This document shows positions 33,510-42,541 of a stretch of DNA of 64,000 nucleotides, piece after piece. Positions within the stretch are counted from its first letter, which is position 1. Each line of letters begins with the position of its first letter. Source of the stretch: UBA3537 sp038138145 (GTDB taxonomy: Bacteria; Bacteroidota; Bacteroidia; Flavobacteriales; Flavobacteriaceae); the NCBI GenBank assembly GCA_038138145.1, contig JAYQDD010000006.1, positions 1-64,000 of the forward strand, written 5' to 3'. The notes below the pieces were generated by a model. The model worked only from the letters and a program-made list of their open reading frames with translations. It was not told the origin of the DNA and did not search any database. The position numbers and the translations under genes were made by a program.

Positions 33510-34483
33510 AGCACCATCAAATTACATCCTCTAATATCGGATTGGTCAAAACGTCCAAGCATTTCAAAGGTGCCATTTTCATGAATTTTCCCTAAATCTT
33601 GTGTCGCAATAAATGCGCAAGAATGGACATTGGCCAAATCAATAATATTGATACCGCCAGATTTTCCTTTTGGAAATATAGTCAAAGCATCTTCAGGATC
33701 CCTGATGAGCACCTTCATCCACGGCGGCGTAGAAAACAAGCCATTGCCTTTGGAATAGGCCTGTGACAAAAGCTCGGTCATCCCATATTCACTATGAATT
33801 TTATCCACACCAAATCCTTTTTTTAAAATGGCGTGTAATTCAGCTTTAATCAATTCTTTTCGGCGACCTTTCATACCGCCAGTTTCCATGATTATGGTAT
33901 GATTTAAATCAAATAGATGAAATTCTGCCAAGTTCAAAAGCGCATAAGACACACCAATAAGAAGTGTTTTTTGTCCTAATGCTTCAAGCTCCAGAAGGGT
34001 TTGTTTTAATGCGTCTAAATTATCCAAATAAAACCCGCTTTTGTGGTGTTTAGATTGTTGAATCATATCCTCCACCATGTAAACCAAAGAAGATCCTTCG
34101 CGTTCCAAATAGGAGGGGAGAAGGGCCAAAACGGTGTAGTCTTTTATATTGCCATAAACGTGTGAAAACCCTTTTTGAAAACTTGTTTTGTAAAGGTTGA
34201 GGTCGGCGACATGGTGTTGGCTCACCACACTGCCAGTAGTTCCACTGCTGGTAAAGGTGTGTTGAATTTCTTTTTTTGTTGAAAGAACTTTATGGGTTTT
34301 AAAAAACTCTATAGGCAGAAAAGGAATATCTTCTAAGTGTTGGACATCGCTGGGGTGTTTGTATAAGAGGTCACAAAAAGAACGGTATACTGGATTTTCT
34401 TCAAATTGAAATTTGAATAGTTCAAGTGCTTTTTTGGTAAAAGCCGCTTCGGAGTTGATATCGAAAATTGACTTGTAGTCCAT
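33506..34483 (-). CDS. LuxE-like acyl-protein synthetase / acyltransferase family protein
   Basis: 325 residues. The TFTSSGTTGS loop is the ATP/AMP-binding motif of the adenylate-forming superfamily, and HSEYGMTELLSQAYSKGN corresponds to a later core motif. The length and order match the LuxE-type domain (PF04443), which activates fatty acids as acyl-AMP and passes them to a thiol. There is no luciferase operon here, and no lux or acyl carrier gene adjacent. It is monocistronic, between a terminator and tyrS. Flavobacteria commonly carry such a stand-alone gene; the acyl acceptor is unknown. Confidence 0.8.
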   Translation of the reverse strand: MDYKSIFDINSEAAFTKKALELFKFQFEENPVYRSFCDLLYKHPSDVQHLEDIPFLPIEFFKTHKVLSTKKEIQHTFTSSGTTGSVVSQHHVADLNLYKTSFQKGFSHVYGNIKDYTVLALLPSYLEREGSSLVYMVEDMIQQSKHHKSGFYLDNLDALKQTLLELEALGQKTLLIGVSYALLNLAEFHLFDLNHTIIMETGGMKGRRKELIKAELHAILKKGFGVDKIHSEYGMTELLSQAYSKGNGLFSTPPWMKVLIRDPEDALTIFPKGKSGGINIIDLANVHSCAFIATQDLGKIHENGTFEMLGRFDQSDIRGCNLMVL

Positions 34484-34517
34484 TATTGTTTAAATACACC
34501 ACAAAAATAGAGAAAAT

Positions 34518-34549
34518 AAAAAGAGCGTTGCTCTAGCAACGCTCTTTAA
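34518..34549 (-). terminator. terminator of the lamin-tail gene
   Basis: AAAGAGCGTTGCT / AGCAACGCTCTTT, a 13-bp stem at 34520-34547 with A/T-rich flanks on both sides. Confidence 0.9.
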
Positions 34550-34569
34550 AAATGGTTTAAAAAAATCAA

Positions 34570-36291
34570 TTATTGAACAATCAACTTTTTAGTCGTTGTG
34601 TTTTTGTTTTGCGTAAGTTTTACCACATAAACTCCGGCGTTCAAGTTAGATACATCCATACGTTCATTATCTACTGTAGTATTGATGACTTCTTTTCCAA
34701 GCAAATCAAAAACTTGGGCTTGTACCGCACCCATTTGGTTGGATTTGATGGTGACAAATCCAGTGTTGGTGGGGTTGGGGTACATTTCAAAACTTAATAC
34801 ACGATAGTCATCTGTAGTCAATGCACCTTGTACGTCACTCATATATCTAGGAAGGATTTGAAGAGAACCATTATATTCAGCGGCTAATCCTATTACGTAG
34901 TCAGATGCCGAAGGAATAGAAGCTCCTATAAGGTCTTCATCATTAAATGTTACTCGTACTGTCGTACCATCTGTTCCTTGGGAAATTGAGTAATTTTGGT
35001 TGTGAGCAAAAGCTCCAGTGTCTGAAAATGTAACATTATCGAATCGTATGAGTTGACTTTCATAGAGATCAGCATTAGCTGGTAAATTGAAATCGGCAAC
35101 AGTAATTGTTTGTGGTGTTATAGTATTTCCTGTAGATGAAGCACTTGCAACATTTTCTGTTGGCACAAATTGAGTTACTCCTGCATATCCACCAAGCTCC
35201 CCTTTGAGTCCAGAAATACCGTCGCCAATATTGAATGCAGTAGATAAGGTGCCAGAAGAGTCATCAATCAAAATTCCACCACTTTGGTCTTGTATGTATT
35301 TTTGGTTTCTATTATTATCAGTTACTATGTAAGAAATAAACACTTCTCCAGAGAGTTCATAAAAATCCCCCTCTGTTCCAGCTCTTAGAGCAGCAATGTC
35401 ATTGACCTGAGTGTAACTGCCAACACTAAAGGATACATTATCTGTGGCAACAGTCGATCCACCATCAACCAAATTAACAGTAACTGTGTAAGTTGTACCA
35501 TCAGTGGTATTTATATCGTAAGGGCTAGATACTCCTGAGGTTTCAGCACCATCAACAATTATACTTACAGAAGCTCCAGTTGGTGCATTATTTGTAGTCC
35601 ATGACACTGATACAGATGATGTGCCTGGATTAAATACGTTATTATTTGATGGAGAACTTATTGAAATTGTCGTTGTGGCGGAAGCCCCAATCCAAGAACC
35701 TGGATCAAAATCATCAGGAGCAGTTCTTGCAGAGTTACTGTTGTGGTTTGTGCATCCAGAAGCTGAGGAACCATCTGACCATACAATCCATTCAGCTTCA
35801 TTCCAAGTTGATGTACCTGATGTTACTGATGCTATTCTTTCGGCTCTTCCATCTTCAAATTCATGACATGTATTGGATCCATCCTCACCTATTACACCAA
35901 AAAAGTCAATCGTGTTATCTGCAGGATCGTATAGTGCAATCTGATCGTCTCCATTTGAGTCTGCTGCTCCACCAGTTCCAGCAATAATGTCAGGAGCGAA
36001 CCCATAAACATTTTGAAAGTTTGCATTATTAGCAATTACTGCGAAGGTGCCACTTGCTAGAGATCCAATTGAGGAAAGGTCTACTCCAGAAGTTTGTGGA
36101 GTAGAGTTGCCATTTGTCCATCTTCGCAGCTCCCATCCTGTTAAATCTACGTCAGAATTACTGATGTTGTATATTTCCACAAAGCGTGCACTTGTATCAT
36201 TATCTGGATCAGCAAGCTCAGTTATAATAACTTGCCCAAAAGACAGGTTTAAAGCAAAAAAAGTAAAAAGTAAAAAGTAAAAGTGTTTCAT
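34570..36291 (-). CDS. secreted protein with lamin-tail domain, DUF5689-like domain and T9SS type A sorting domain
   Basis: 573 residues. After the signal peptide (…LNLSFG-Q) comes a lamin-tail domain (VIITELADPDNDTSARFVEIYN, LTGWELRRW, residues ~20-180). A Big/Ig-like segment follows (~205-290, NNAPTGASVSIIVDG). Next is an OB-like region (~295-490) that matches the DUF5689 pattern (DFYELSGEVFISYIVTDNNRNQKYIQDQSGGILIDD). The type A sorting domain closes the protein (YPNPTNTGFVTIKS ... GVYVVKLTQNKNTTTKKLIVQ). Exported by type IX secretion. Neighbouring nucleases in other genomes use lamin-tail and OB domains to bind DNA, but no nuclease domain is present here. Confidence 0.86.
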   Translation of the reverse strand: MKHFYFLLFTFFALNLSFGQVIITELADPDNDTSARFVEIYNISNSDVDLTGWELRRWTNGNSTPQTSGVDLSSIGSLASGTFAVIANNANFQNVYGFAPDIIAGTGGAADSNGDDQIALYDPADNTIDFFGVIGEDGSNTCHEFEDGRAERIASVTSGTSTWNEAEWIVWSDGSSASGCTNHNSNSARTAPDDFDPGSWIGASATTTISISSPSNNNVFNPGTSSVSVSWTTNNAPTGASVSIIVDGAETSGVSSPYDINTTDGTTYTVTVNLVDGGSTVATDNVSFSVGSYTQVNDIAALRAGTEGDFYELSGEVFISYIVTDNNRNQKYIQDQSGGILIDDSSGTLSTAFNIGDGISGLKGELGGYAGVTQFVPTENVASASSTGNTITPQTITVADFNLPANADLYESQLIRFDNVTFSDTGAFAHNQNYSISQGTDGTTVRVTFNDEDLIGASIPSASDYVIGLAAEYNGSLQILPRYMSDVQGALTTDDYRVLSFEMYPNPTNTGFVTIKSNQMGAVQAQVFDLLGKEVINTTVDNERMDVSNLNAGVYVVKLTQNKNTTTKKLIVQ

Positions 36292-36625
36292 TGTAATTTT
36301 TTTAAAAAAGTGTTCTCAAATATAGCTTTTTTTAGGGATTTTTCAAAAGAAAATTCACTTGACGACACCATTTGACAGAAATTTACATTTTACTTTGCAA
36401 TAAATTAATGTATGCATAAAAAAGGGTATCGGTTATTAAGGCATTGTCAATTTTTTAGTCTAAGGATTGTCGTTTCGGACCAGCCATATCTTATAAATTC
36501 TACGTTTATTTTTGTAGTTTGAGCGCAATAATGTTACCTTAGGTTTAAGTTAACGTTAATACTTGACTCATTTTTTTTAATTTGTGTCATATTCAATATC
36601 TTTACAATGAATCTTAAACAAAGAA
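36292..36625. other. 334-bp intergenic region before the response regulator
   Basis: No gene-length open frame with coding character is visible. It holds the divergent starts of the lamin-tail gene and the response-regulator gene. A perfect palindrome TTAACGTTAA lies at 36550-36559 and a TATTTTTG element at 36507-36514. No intrinsic terminator is visible. Confidence 0.5.
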
Positions 36626-37318
36626 ATGAGCAATTCAAACGTTAAAATTCTTTTGGTTGATGATGAGCCCGATATTTTAGAAATCATCAGCTACAACCTC
36701 TCAGCACAGGGCTACAACGTATCTACGGCCAATAATGGACTTCAAGCCATAAAAAAAGCCAAAAAAGAACAACCTCACCTTATTATTTTGGATGTTATGA
36801 TGCCCGAAATGGACGGGATTGAGGCCTGTGAGCAGATCCGAAAAATTCCTGAACTTCAACACACACTCATCACTTTTCTTACAGCGCGTGGTGAGGACTA
36901 TTCGCAAGTTGCAGGTTTTGAAGCTGGTGCAGATGATTACATCACCAAACCCATAAAGCCAAAAGTCTTGGTCAGTAAAATCAAATCGCTGCTTAGGCGA
37001 TTGAATACGACTACCGATAGCCCATCCAAAGACCTTATTGAATTAGAAAATTTGATCATCGATAGAGAGGCCTACAAAATTATTTTTAAAGGAGAAGATA
37101 TCATTTTACCACGTAAAGAATTTGAATTGTTATATTTGTTGGCATCAAAACCAGGAAAAGTTTTTAAACGCGAAGATATCCTAGATAAAATTTGGGGGAA
37201 TGAAGTGGTTGTTGGTGGAAGAACGATTGATGTCCATATCCGAAAATTGCGTGAAAAACTTGGCGACAAGCGCTTTAAAACCATCAAGGGCGTAGGGTAT
37301 AAGTTTCAAAACAAATGA
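36626..37318 (+). CDS. OmpR/PhoB-family response regulator
   Basis: 230 residues. The receiver domain (~5-120) has the acidic pair DDEPD, the phospho-acceptor Asp in LILDVMMPEMDG, the Thr in FLTARGED and the Lys in DDYITKPIKP. The C-terminal winged helix (~135-228) has the DNA-recognition motif GGRTIDVHIRKLREKLG. It most likely partners the histidine kinase that overlaps it by 4 bp. The pair resembles PhoB/PhoR of phosphate sensing, but the signal is not shown by the sequence. Confidence 0.92.
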   Translation: MSNSNVKILLVDDEPDILEIISYNLSAQGYNVSTANNGLQAIKKAKKEQPHLIILDVMMPEMDGIEACEQIRKIPELQHTLITFLTARGEDYSQVAGFEAGADDYITKPIKPKVLVSKIKSLLRRLNTTTDSPSKDLIELENLIIDREAYKIIFKGEDIILPRKEFELLYLLASKPGKVFKREDILDKIWGNEVVVGGRTIDVHIRKLREKLGDKRFKTIKGVGYKFQNK

Positions 37319-38364
37319 GTTCATCACTAAAAAAGACTTACAGATTCGCAGGCGTTACTGCCTTATTGCTCTCTTTTTTTCTTACACTCTTTTTGAGTGT
37401 TTTTTTGTTTTACATAGATGAGTTTCAGGTGCAATTTGTAGCACTTTCATTTTTATTTTGCGTTGTGCTCTCTTTTGCTGTGTTTCAATACCGCGTCGAT
37501 CGCTATATCTTCAAAAGAATTGAAAAAATTTATAATGATGTCATCTTTTTAGAAGCTGAAACAGGGCCAGTGAATAGTGTACCTATTTCGACGGATTTAG
37601 ATTTTTTATCTAAAGAACTTAGCAAATACACACGACTAAAAAAAATGGAGTTAGAATCTTTTCGTGCGCGAGAAGAATTCAGAAAAGAATTTGTGGGTAA
37701 CGTGGCGCATGAACTGAAAACGCCATTATTTACCGTTCAAGGGTATATTTCAACCCTTTTGGATGGCGCAATGCAAGACCCCGAAGTGTTGAAGAAATAT
37801 TTAAAAAGAGCCGATAAAGGCGTCGATCGTTTGATCTATATTGTCAAAGATTTGGATATGATCACTAAGATAGAATTTGGTGATGCCAAATTGGAAAAAA
37901 CAAATTTTGACATCTTAGAATTGATAAATAATGTTTTTGAACAATTGGAAATGAAAGCCAAAAAGAAAAACATCACGCTTTCATTAGACGAACTTTCGAC
38001 CTCCTCAGTATATGTCCATGCCGATAGGGAACGGATTCAACAAGTGCTCACCAATCTTTTGGTCAATTCCATAAAATATGGGCATAGCAATGGAACCACA
38101 GAAGTCAGTGTAGAATCATTAAACGTAGACAAAGTCGTGGTGCGCATTACCGACAATGGTGAAGGTATAGAGGAAGAACATATTCCACGTCTTTTTGAGC
38201 GGTTTTATAGAGTAGACAAAAGCGGTGCACGTAGCGAAGGCGGATCTGGTCTCGGGCTCGCCATTGTAAAACATATTGTCGAAGCACACGACGAAAAAAT
38301 CTTTATAGAAAGCAAGTACGGCATAGGAAGTGAGTTCTCATTTACACTTCAAAAACAGGAATAA
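37315..38364 (+). CDS. sensor histidine kinase (PhoR-like)
   Basis: 349 residues. Two adjacent membrane helices (about 10-33 and 40-60) leave almost no periplasmic loop, so an external signal would have to be sensed in the membrane. The cytoplasmic part has the H-box FVGNVAHELKTPLFTVQGY, the N-box QVLTNLLVNSIKYG, the G1 box ITDNGEGIEEEH, the F-box RLFERFYRVDKS and the G2 box GGSGLGLAIVKHIVEAH. There is no PAS or HAMP domain. Overlaps the regulator by 4 bp (ATGA). Confidence 0.92.
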   Translation: MSSSLKKTYRFAGVTALLLSFFLTLFLSVFLFYIDEFQVQFVALSFLFCVVLSFAVFQYRVDRYIFKRIEKIYNDVIFLEAETGPVNSVPISTDLDFLSKELSKYTRLKKMELESFRAREEFRKEFVGNVAHELKTPLFTVQGYISTLLDGAMQDPEVLKKYLKRADKGVDRLIYIVKDLDMITKIEFGDAKLEKTNFDILELINNVFEQLEMKAKKKNITLSLDELSTSSVYVHADRERIQQVLTNLLVNSIKYGHSNGTTEVSVESLNVDKVVVRITDNGEGIEEEHIPRLFERFYRVDKSGARSEGGSGLGLAIVKHIVEAHDEKIFIESKYGIGSEFSFTLQKQE

Positions 38365-38405
38365 CTTCTGCGTAATTTCCCTATTTTTGCTGAAAATTAA
38401 GTCCT

Positions 38406-39080
38406 GTGGGGAGTAAAAATAAACTTAAAAGATTTCGAGAAAACGAAACATTTCACAATGTGATTCAACCCAAGCGCGAAGAACTTGTAGATGCCGAATT
38501 TTCATTCAAAGGCAAATGGCGTACAGCGTTTTTTAAAAACAACAATCCATTGGTCTTAGAACTGGGTTGTGGAAAGGGTGAATACACGGTAGGTTTGGCC
38601 AAGCGTAATCCCAACAAAAATTTTATTGGTATTGATATCAAAGGTGCACGTTTTTGGCGTGGTGCCAAAACAGCAATAGAAGAACAACTGCCTAATGTGG
38701 CTTTTATTCGTATGCAAATCGAACTCATAGACTATATATTTTCAGAAAATGAAGTTGATGAAATTTGGATTACGTTTCCCGATCCTCAAATCAAATACAA
38801 ACGCACCAAACACCGTTTGACCAACGATGCGTTTTTGCAACGCTACAAACATATCCTAAACGATACTGGTGTTATTCATCTCAAAACAGACAGTGAATTT
38901 ATGCATGGCTACACTCTTGGGTTGTTGCATGGCCAAGGCCATGAGGTGCAATATGCCAACCACGATGTGTACCGACAAGAAGGAAGTCCAGAAGAAGTAA
39001 CAGCCATTCAGACGTTTTATGAACAAACGTATTTGGAACAAAACAAAGCAATTACTTATATTAGATTCAAAATCAACTAA
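38406..39080 (+). CDS. trmB: tRNA (guanine-N7-)-methyltransferase
   Basis: 224 residues starting with GTG at 38406. SAM motif LVLELGCGKGEYTVGLA, FIGIDIKGARFWRGAKTA, and the TrmB signature VDEIWITFPDPQIKYKRTKHRLTN. Methylates G46 of tRNA. TATTTTTG at 38382-38389 is a probable -7 element. It is followed 3 bp later by the LysE-type gene, so the two are probably one unit. Confidence 0.94.
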   Translation: MGSKNKLKRFRENETFHNVIQPKREELVDAEFSFKGKWRTAFFKNNNPLVLELGCGKGEYTVGLAKRNPNKNFIGIDIKGARFWRGAKTAIEEQLPNVAFIRMQIELIDYIFSENEVDEIWITFPDPQIKYKRTKHRLTNDAFLQRYKHILNDTGVIHLKTDSEFMHGYTLGLLHGQGHEVQYANHDVYRQEGSPEEVTAIQTFYEQTYLEQNKAITYIRFKIN

Positions 39081-39083
39081 TAT

Positions 39084-39710
39084 TTGAACAACACAATTAT
39101 CTTTTTTATCAGTCTTTTGATCGCTTTTATTGGGGTCATACCCCCTGGTTTGCTCAATGTGTCCGCAGCTAAAATCAGTTTGAAAGAAGGGCACAACAGA
39201 AGTTTTATGTTTTCTTTTGGCGTATGTGTTGTTGTTGCCATTCAAGTCTATATTGCCGTCATTTTTGCAAAATACCTTAATCAGCATCCTGAAGTTACAG
39301 TGATTTTAAAACGTGTGGCGTTTGTCATTTTTTTGTTGATTTCGGCTTATTTTTTTAGCACTGCAAAATCAACCAAAACCCTACCAGAGCACGCCATTAA
39401 AAGTAGACAAAGTCGTTTTTTTCAAGGCCTGTTTATGTCCGCCATAAATATATTTCCCATCCCATTTCAGGCCTATGTAGTCACCACACTACTGTCGTTT
39501 GGATGGATGAATTTGGAAACTACAACAGTAGGAACTTATGTTTCAGGGACAGTGATGGGTACATTTATTGGCTTGTACATCTACATTTTATTTTTCGACA
39601 CTCTAAAAAACACCAAATTAGCAAGCCCAAAAAACATGAACTACACCATCGCAACCATTACACTATTGGTTGCGTTAGGGACTATAATCAACCTTGTTAG
39701 CGAAAATTAG
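39084..39710 (+). CDS. LysE-family exporter
   Basis: 208 residues from TTG at 39084 (MNNTIIFFISLLIAFIGVIPPG). Six membrane helices in the LysE/RhtB pattern; GVIPPGLLNVSAAKISLKEGHNR matches the conserved first loop. Members export amino acids or related small molecules; the substrate is unknown. It starts 3 bp after trmB and is followed 1 bp later by the alkyltransferase-like gene. Confidence 0.83.
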   Translation: MNNTIIFFISLLIAFIGVIPPGLLNVSAAKISLKEGHNRSFMFSFGVCVVVAIQVYIAVIFAKYLNQHPEVTVILKRVAFVIFLLISAYFFSTAKSTKTLPEHAIKSRQSRFFQGLFMSAINIFPIPFQAYVVTTLLSFGWMNLETTTVGTYVSGTVMGTFIGLYIYILFFDTLKNTKLASPKNMNYTIATITLLVALGTIINLVSEN

Positions 39711-39711
39711 T

Positions 39712-40038
39712 ATGCCAAAAGCTTTAAATTTTTTTGAACAATGCTATGTTGTAGCACGTCAAATTCCATATGGTCGAGTCACTTCATATGGTGCTATTGC
39801 TGCCTATTTGGCCGCACCGCGGAGCGCAAGAGCTGTAGGCTATGCCATGACGGCTTCACACGATAAAAATGTGCCTGCGCATAGAGTCGTAAATAGAAAA
39901 GGACTATTGACGGGGAAGCATCATTTTCAAGGCATCAACCTGATGCAACAACTTCTGGAAAGTGAAGGCATAGCGGTGAAAAACAATCAAATCCAAAACT
40001 TTGAAGTTGTTTTTTGGGATCCAGCCAAAGAACTTTAG
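39712..40038 (+). CDS. alkyltransferase-like protein (ATL; MGMT family lacking the catalytic Cys)
   Basis: 108 residues from the ATG at 39712; an in-frame TTG six codons upstream lies within the previous gene. The DNA-binding fold of O6-alkylguanine-DNA alkyltransferases is present: IPYGRVTSYGAIAAYL, SARAVGYAM and PAHRVVNRKG. In the true transferase the active site reads PCHRV; here Cys is replaced by Ala. ATL proteins bind O6-alkylguanine without repairing it and direct the lesion to nucleotide excision repair. Confidence 0.9.
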   Translation: MPKALNFFEQCYVVARQIPYGRVTSYGAIAAYLAAPRSARAVGYAMTASHDKNVPAHRVVNRKGLLTGKHHFQGINLMQQLLESEGIAVKNNQIQNFEVVFWDPAKEL

Positions 40039-40095
40039 CTTTTTTAACAAATCAAGCGTATATTTGTCCTTTAGAATAAGTCTAAATTATCTACC

Positions 40096-41229
40096 TTGAA
40101 ATTTACAAAACAAGACATACAAAATGCGCTTAAAACCTTGACCGTACCAGGTGAAGGGAAAAACATGATTGAGAGTCAGGCGGTGAAGAATATCGTTGTA
40201 TTTGGTGATGAGGTTATTGTAGACATAACCATTTCAAACCCCAGTCTTCAAGCCAAAAAGCGCACCGAAGTGGACATAATGAAAACCATTCACGAATTGG
40301 TTTATCCAAAGGCCAAAATCCAAGTCAATGTCAAAGTCGAAGCGACGACCACCCCCAAAAATGAAATTAAAGGGAAGCCCATTCCCGGCATAAAGCACAT
40401 TATTGCTGTTGCATCTGGGAAAGGTGGCGTAGGCAAGTCAACAGTCACTTCTAATATGGCTGTAACATTGGCCAAAATGGGGTTTAAAGTAGGGGTGTTG
40501 GATGCCGATATTTACGGTCCTTCCATTCCATTGATGTTTGATGTTGCACAGGAACGCCCCTTGGCTGTTCAAGTTGATGGTGCTTCAAAAATGCAACCTG
40601 TTGAAAATTATGGGGTTAAAATATTATCTATAGGATTTTTCACAAAACCCAATCAAGCGGTGGTGTGGCGTGGCCCTATGGCTGCCAAAGCACTCAACCA
40701 AATGATTTTTGATGCCGCTTGGGGTGAATTGGATTTTTTACTCATTGATTTACCACCTGGAACAGGCGACATTCACTTAAGCATAATGCAGTCTTTGCCC
40801 ATCACTGGCGCTGTAGTGGTAAGTACACCACAAAACGTCGCTTTGGCTGATGCAAAAAAAGGAGTAGCTATGTTTCAACAAGACAGCATCAATGTGCCGG
40901 TATTGGGGATCGTAGAAAACATGGCCTATTTCGTTCCTGAACAACTGCCAGATCATAAATATTACATATTTGGACAAGAAGGCGCAAGGCATCTGGCAAC
41001 AGATTTGGAAGTTCCATTTTTAGGAGAAATACCAATTGTTCAAAGTATTCGTGAAGCAGGTGATTTTGGTCGTCCAGCGGCGATGCAGTCCAATACGCCT
41101 TTGGAATCTTCTTTCACGGACATCACACAAAATGTGGTACAGGAAGTGGTCAAACGCAATAAAAATTTACCCCCTACAGAAGCCATAAAAATCACCACAA
41201 TGGCGGGTTGTAGTGCCGTAAAAAAATAA
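40096..41229 (+). CDS. Mrp/NBP35-family iron-sulfur carrier ATPase
   Basis: 377 residues from TTG at 40096. The N-terminal ~95 residues are a MIP18/DUF59 domain (MKFTKQDIQNALKTLTVPGEG). A deviant Walker A SGKGGVGKST sits at ~112-121, with DADIYGPSIP, LIDLPPGTGD and later NMAYFVPE motifs. The C-terminal GCSAVKK tail contains a Cys. Family members carry and transfer [4Fe-4S] clusters to apo-proteins. TATATTTG at 40059-40066 is a likely -7 element. First gene of an operon with NifU-like, reductase and ferredoxin genes. Confidence 0.92.
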   Translation: MKFTKQDIQNALKTLTVPGEGKNMIESQAVKNIVVFGDEVIVDITISNPSLQAKKRTEVDIMKTIHELVYPKAKIQVNVKVEATTTPKNEIKGKPIPGIKHIIAVASGKGGVGKSTVTSNMAVTLAKMGFKVGVLDADIYGPSIPLMFDVAQERPLAVQVDGASKMQPVENYGVKILSIGFFTKPNQAVVWRGPMAAKALNQMIFDAAWGELDFLLIDLPPGTGDIHLSIMQSLPITGAVVVSTPQNVALADAKKGVAMFQQDSINVPVLGIVENMAYFVPEQLPDHKYYIFGQEGARHLATDLEVPFLGEIPIVQSIREAGDFGRPAAMQSNTPLESSFTDITQNVVQEVVKRNKNLPPTEAIKITTMAGCSAVKK

Positions 41230-41484
41230 ATGAAAATGATTATGAGTTCAGAAGAATTGCAAAAAAACGTTGAAAAAGCATTGGATGAAATTCGTCCATT
41301 TCTTCAAAATGATGGAGGCAACATTAACCTTATTGCCATAGAAAATGATGAGGTGGTCAAAGTTCAACTCATTGGCGCATGCTCTTCGTGTAGTGTCAAT
41401 CAAATGACCTTAAAATCCGGTGTGGAAATGACCATTAAAAAATATGCGCCTCAAATTCAATCTGTAATCAATATTGAAGCATAA
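41230..41484 (+). CDS. NifU-like iron-sulfur scaffold protein (NfuA C-terminal type)
   Basis: 84 residues; its ATG directly follows the Mrp stop. In-frame ATGs two and four codons later (41236, 41242) are alternatives. The family motif is present: EEIRPFLQNDGGNINLIAI-like start and GACSSCSVNQMTLKSGVE with the CxxC cluster ligands. Such single-domain Nfu proteins hold and donate Fe-S clusters. Coupled to Mrp and to the ferredoxin reductase. Confidence 0.9.
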   Translation: MKMIMSSEELQKNVEKALDEIRPFLQNDGGNINLIAIENDEVVKVQLIGACSSCSVNQMTLKSGVEMTIKKYAPQIQSVINIEA

Positions 41485-41485
41485 G

Positions 41486-42541
41486 ATGATTAAAACGGAT
41501 ATTCTCATCATCGGGGCAGGGCCTACTGGGCTGTTTACTGTTTTTGAAGCGGGCTTGCTCAAGCTCAAATGTCACCTCATAGATGCTTTACCTCAACCCG
41601 GAGGACAATGTTCTGAAATTTACCCCAAAAAACCCATTTACGATATCCCTGCTTATCCCGAAATTTTGGCTGGCGACCTGACTGAAAAGCTTTTGGAACA
41701 ATCCAAACAATTTGAACCCGGTTTTACGCTTGGTGAACGTGCCGAAACCATTGAAAGACAATCCGATGGAACTTTCATTGTGACCACAAACAAAGGAACA
41801 CAACATTGTGCTCCCGTAGTGGCTATTGCTGGTGGATTGGGAAGTTTTGAACCGCGAAAACCACTTTTGGATAATATCTCAAATTTTGAAGATAAAGGCG
41901 TTGCCTATATGATTAAAGATCCAGAAGTTTACCGCAACAAGCGTGTGGTAATTGCAGGGGGTGGTGATTCTGCTTTGGACTGGTCAATTTTTTTAAGTGC
42001 CGTTGCCAAAGAAGTTACATTGATTCACAGAAGAACAGAATTTAGAGGCGCATTGGACTCTGTTGAAAAAGTTCAAGAACTCAAAAACAAAGGCCTTATA
42101 AACCTGATCACTCCAGCTGAGGTTACCAATCTTTTTGGCGATGACCATCTCCAAGCTATAGAAGTTACAAAAACGGATGAAGCACCACAACGTATCGAAA
42201 CCGATGCGTTTATCCCATTGTTTGGCTTATCCCCAAAGCTAGGGCCAATTGCCAATTGGGGATTAGAGATCGAAAAAAATGCCATCAAAGTCAACAACGC
42301 TTTGGATTATCAAACAAATATTCCAGGGATTTTCGCCATAGGGGATGTCAATACATATCCAGGGAAATTAAAACTTATTTTGTGTGGTTTTCATGAGGCT
42401 ACAATCATGTGTCAAGCCGCCTACAAAATCATCAATCCGGGGAAGCGTTTGGTCCTTAAATATACCACAGTCACTGGTGTAGACGGTTTTGATGGTTCGC
42501 GAAAAGAAGCGCCCAAAAGTGTTGTAAAATCGATAGATTAA
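41486..42541 (+). CDS. ferredoxin-NADP reductase (thioredoxin-reductase-like type)
   Basis: 351 residues from the ATG at 41486. FAD-binding IIGAGPTGLFTVFEAGL, the NADP-binding GGGDSALDW and the C-terminal FAIGDVNTYPGKLKLILCGFHEA are visible. The redox-active CxxC of thioredoxin reductases is missing, as in this ferredoxin reductase group. It transfers electrons between NADPH and ferredoxin. The next gene encodes a ferredoxin and overlaps by 1 bp, so the two probably form a redox pair serving Fe-S assembly. Confidence 0.92.
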   Translation: MIKTDILIIGAGPTGLFTVFEAGLLKLKCHLIDALPQPGGQCSEIYPKKPIYDIPAYPEILAGDLTEKLLEQSKQFEPGFTLGERAETIERQSDGTFIVTTNKGTQHCAPVVAIAGGLGSFEPRKPLLDNISNFEDKGVAYMIKDPEVYRNKRVVIAGGGDSALDWSIFLSAVAKEVTLIHRRTEFRGALDSVEKVQELKNKGLINLITPAEVTNLFGDDHLQAIEVTKTDEAPQRIETDAFIPLFGLSPKLGPIANWGLEIEKNAIKVNNALDYQTNIPGIFAIGDVNTYPGKLKLILCGFHEATIMCQAAYKIINPGKRLVLKYTTVTGVDGFDGSRKEAPKSVVKSID

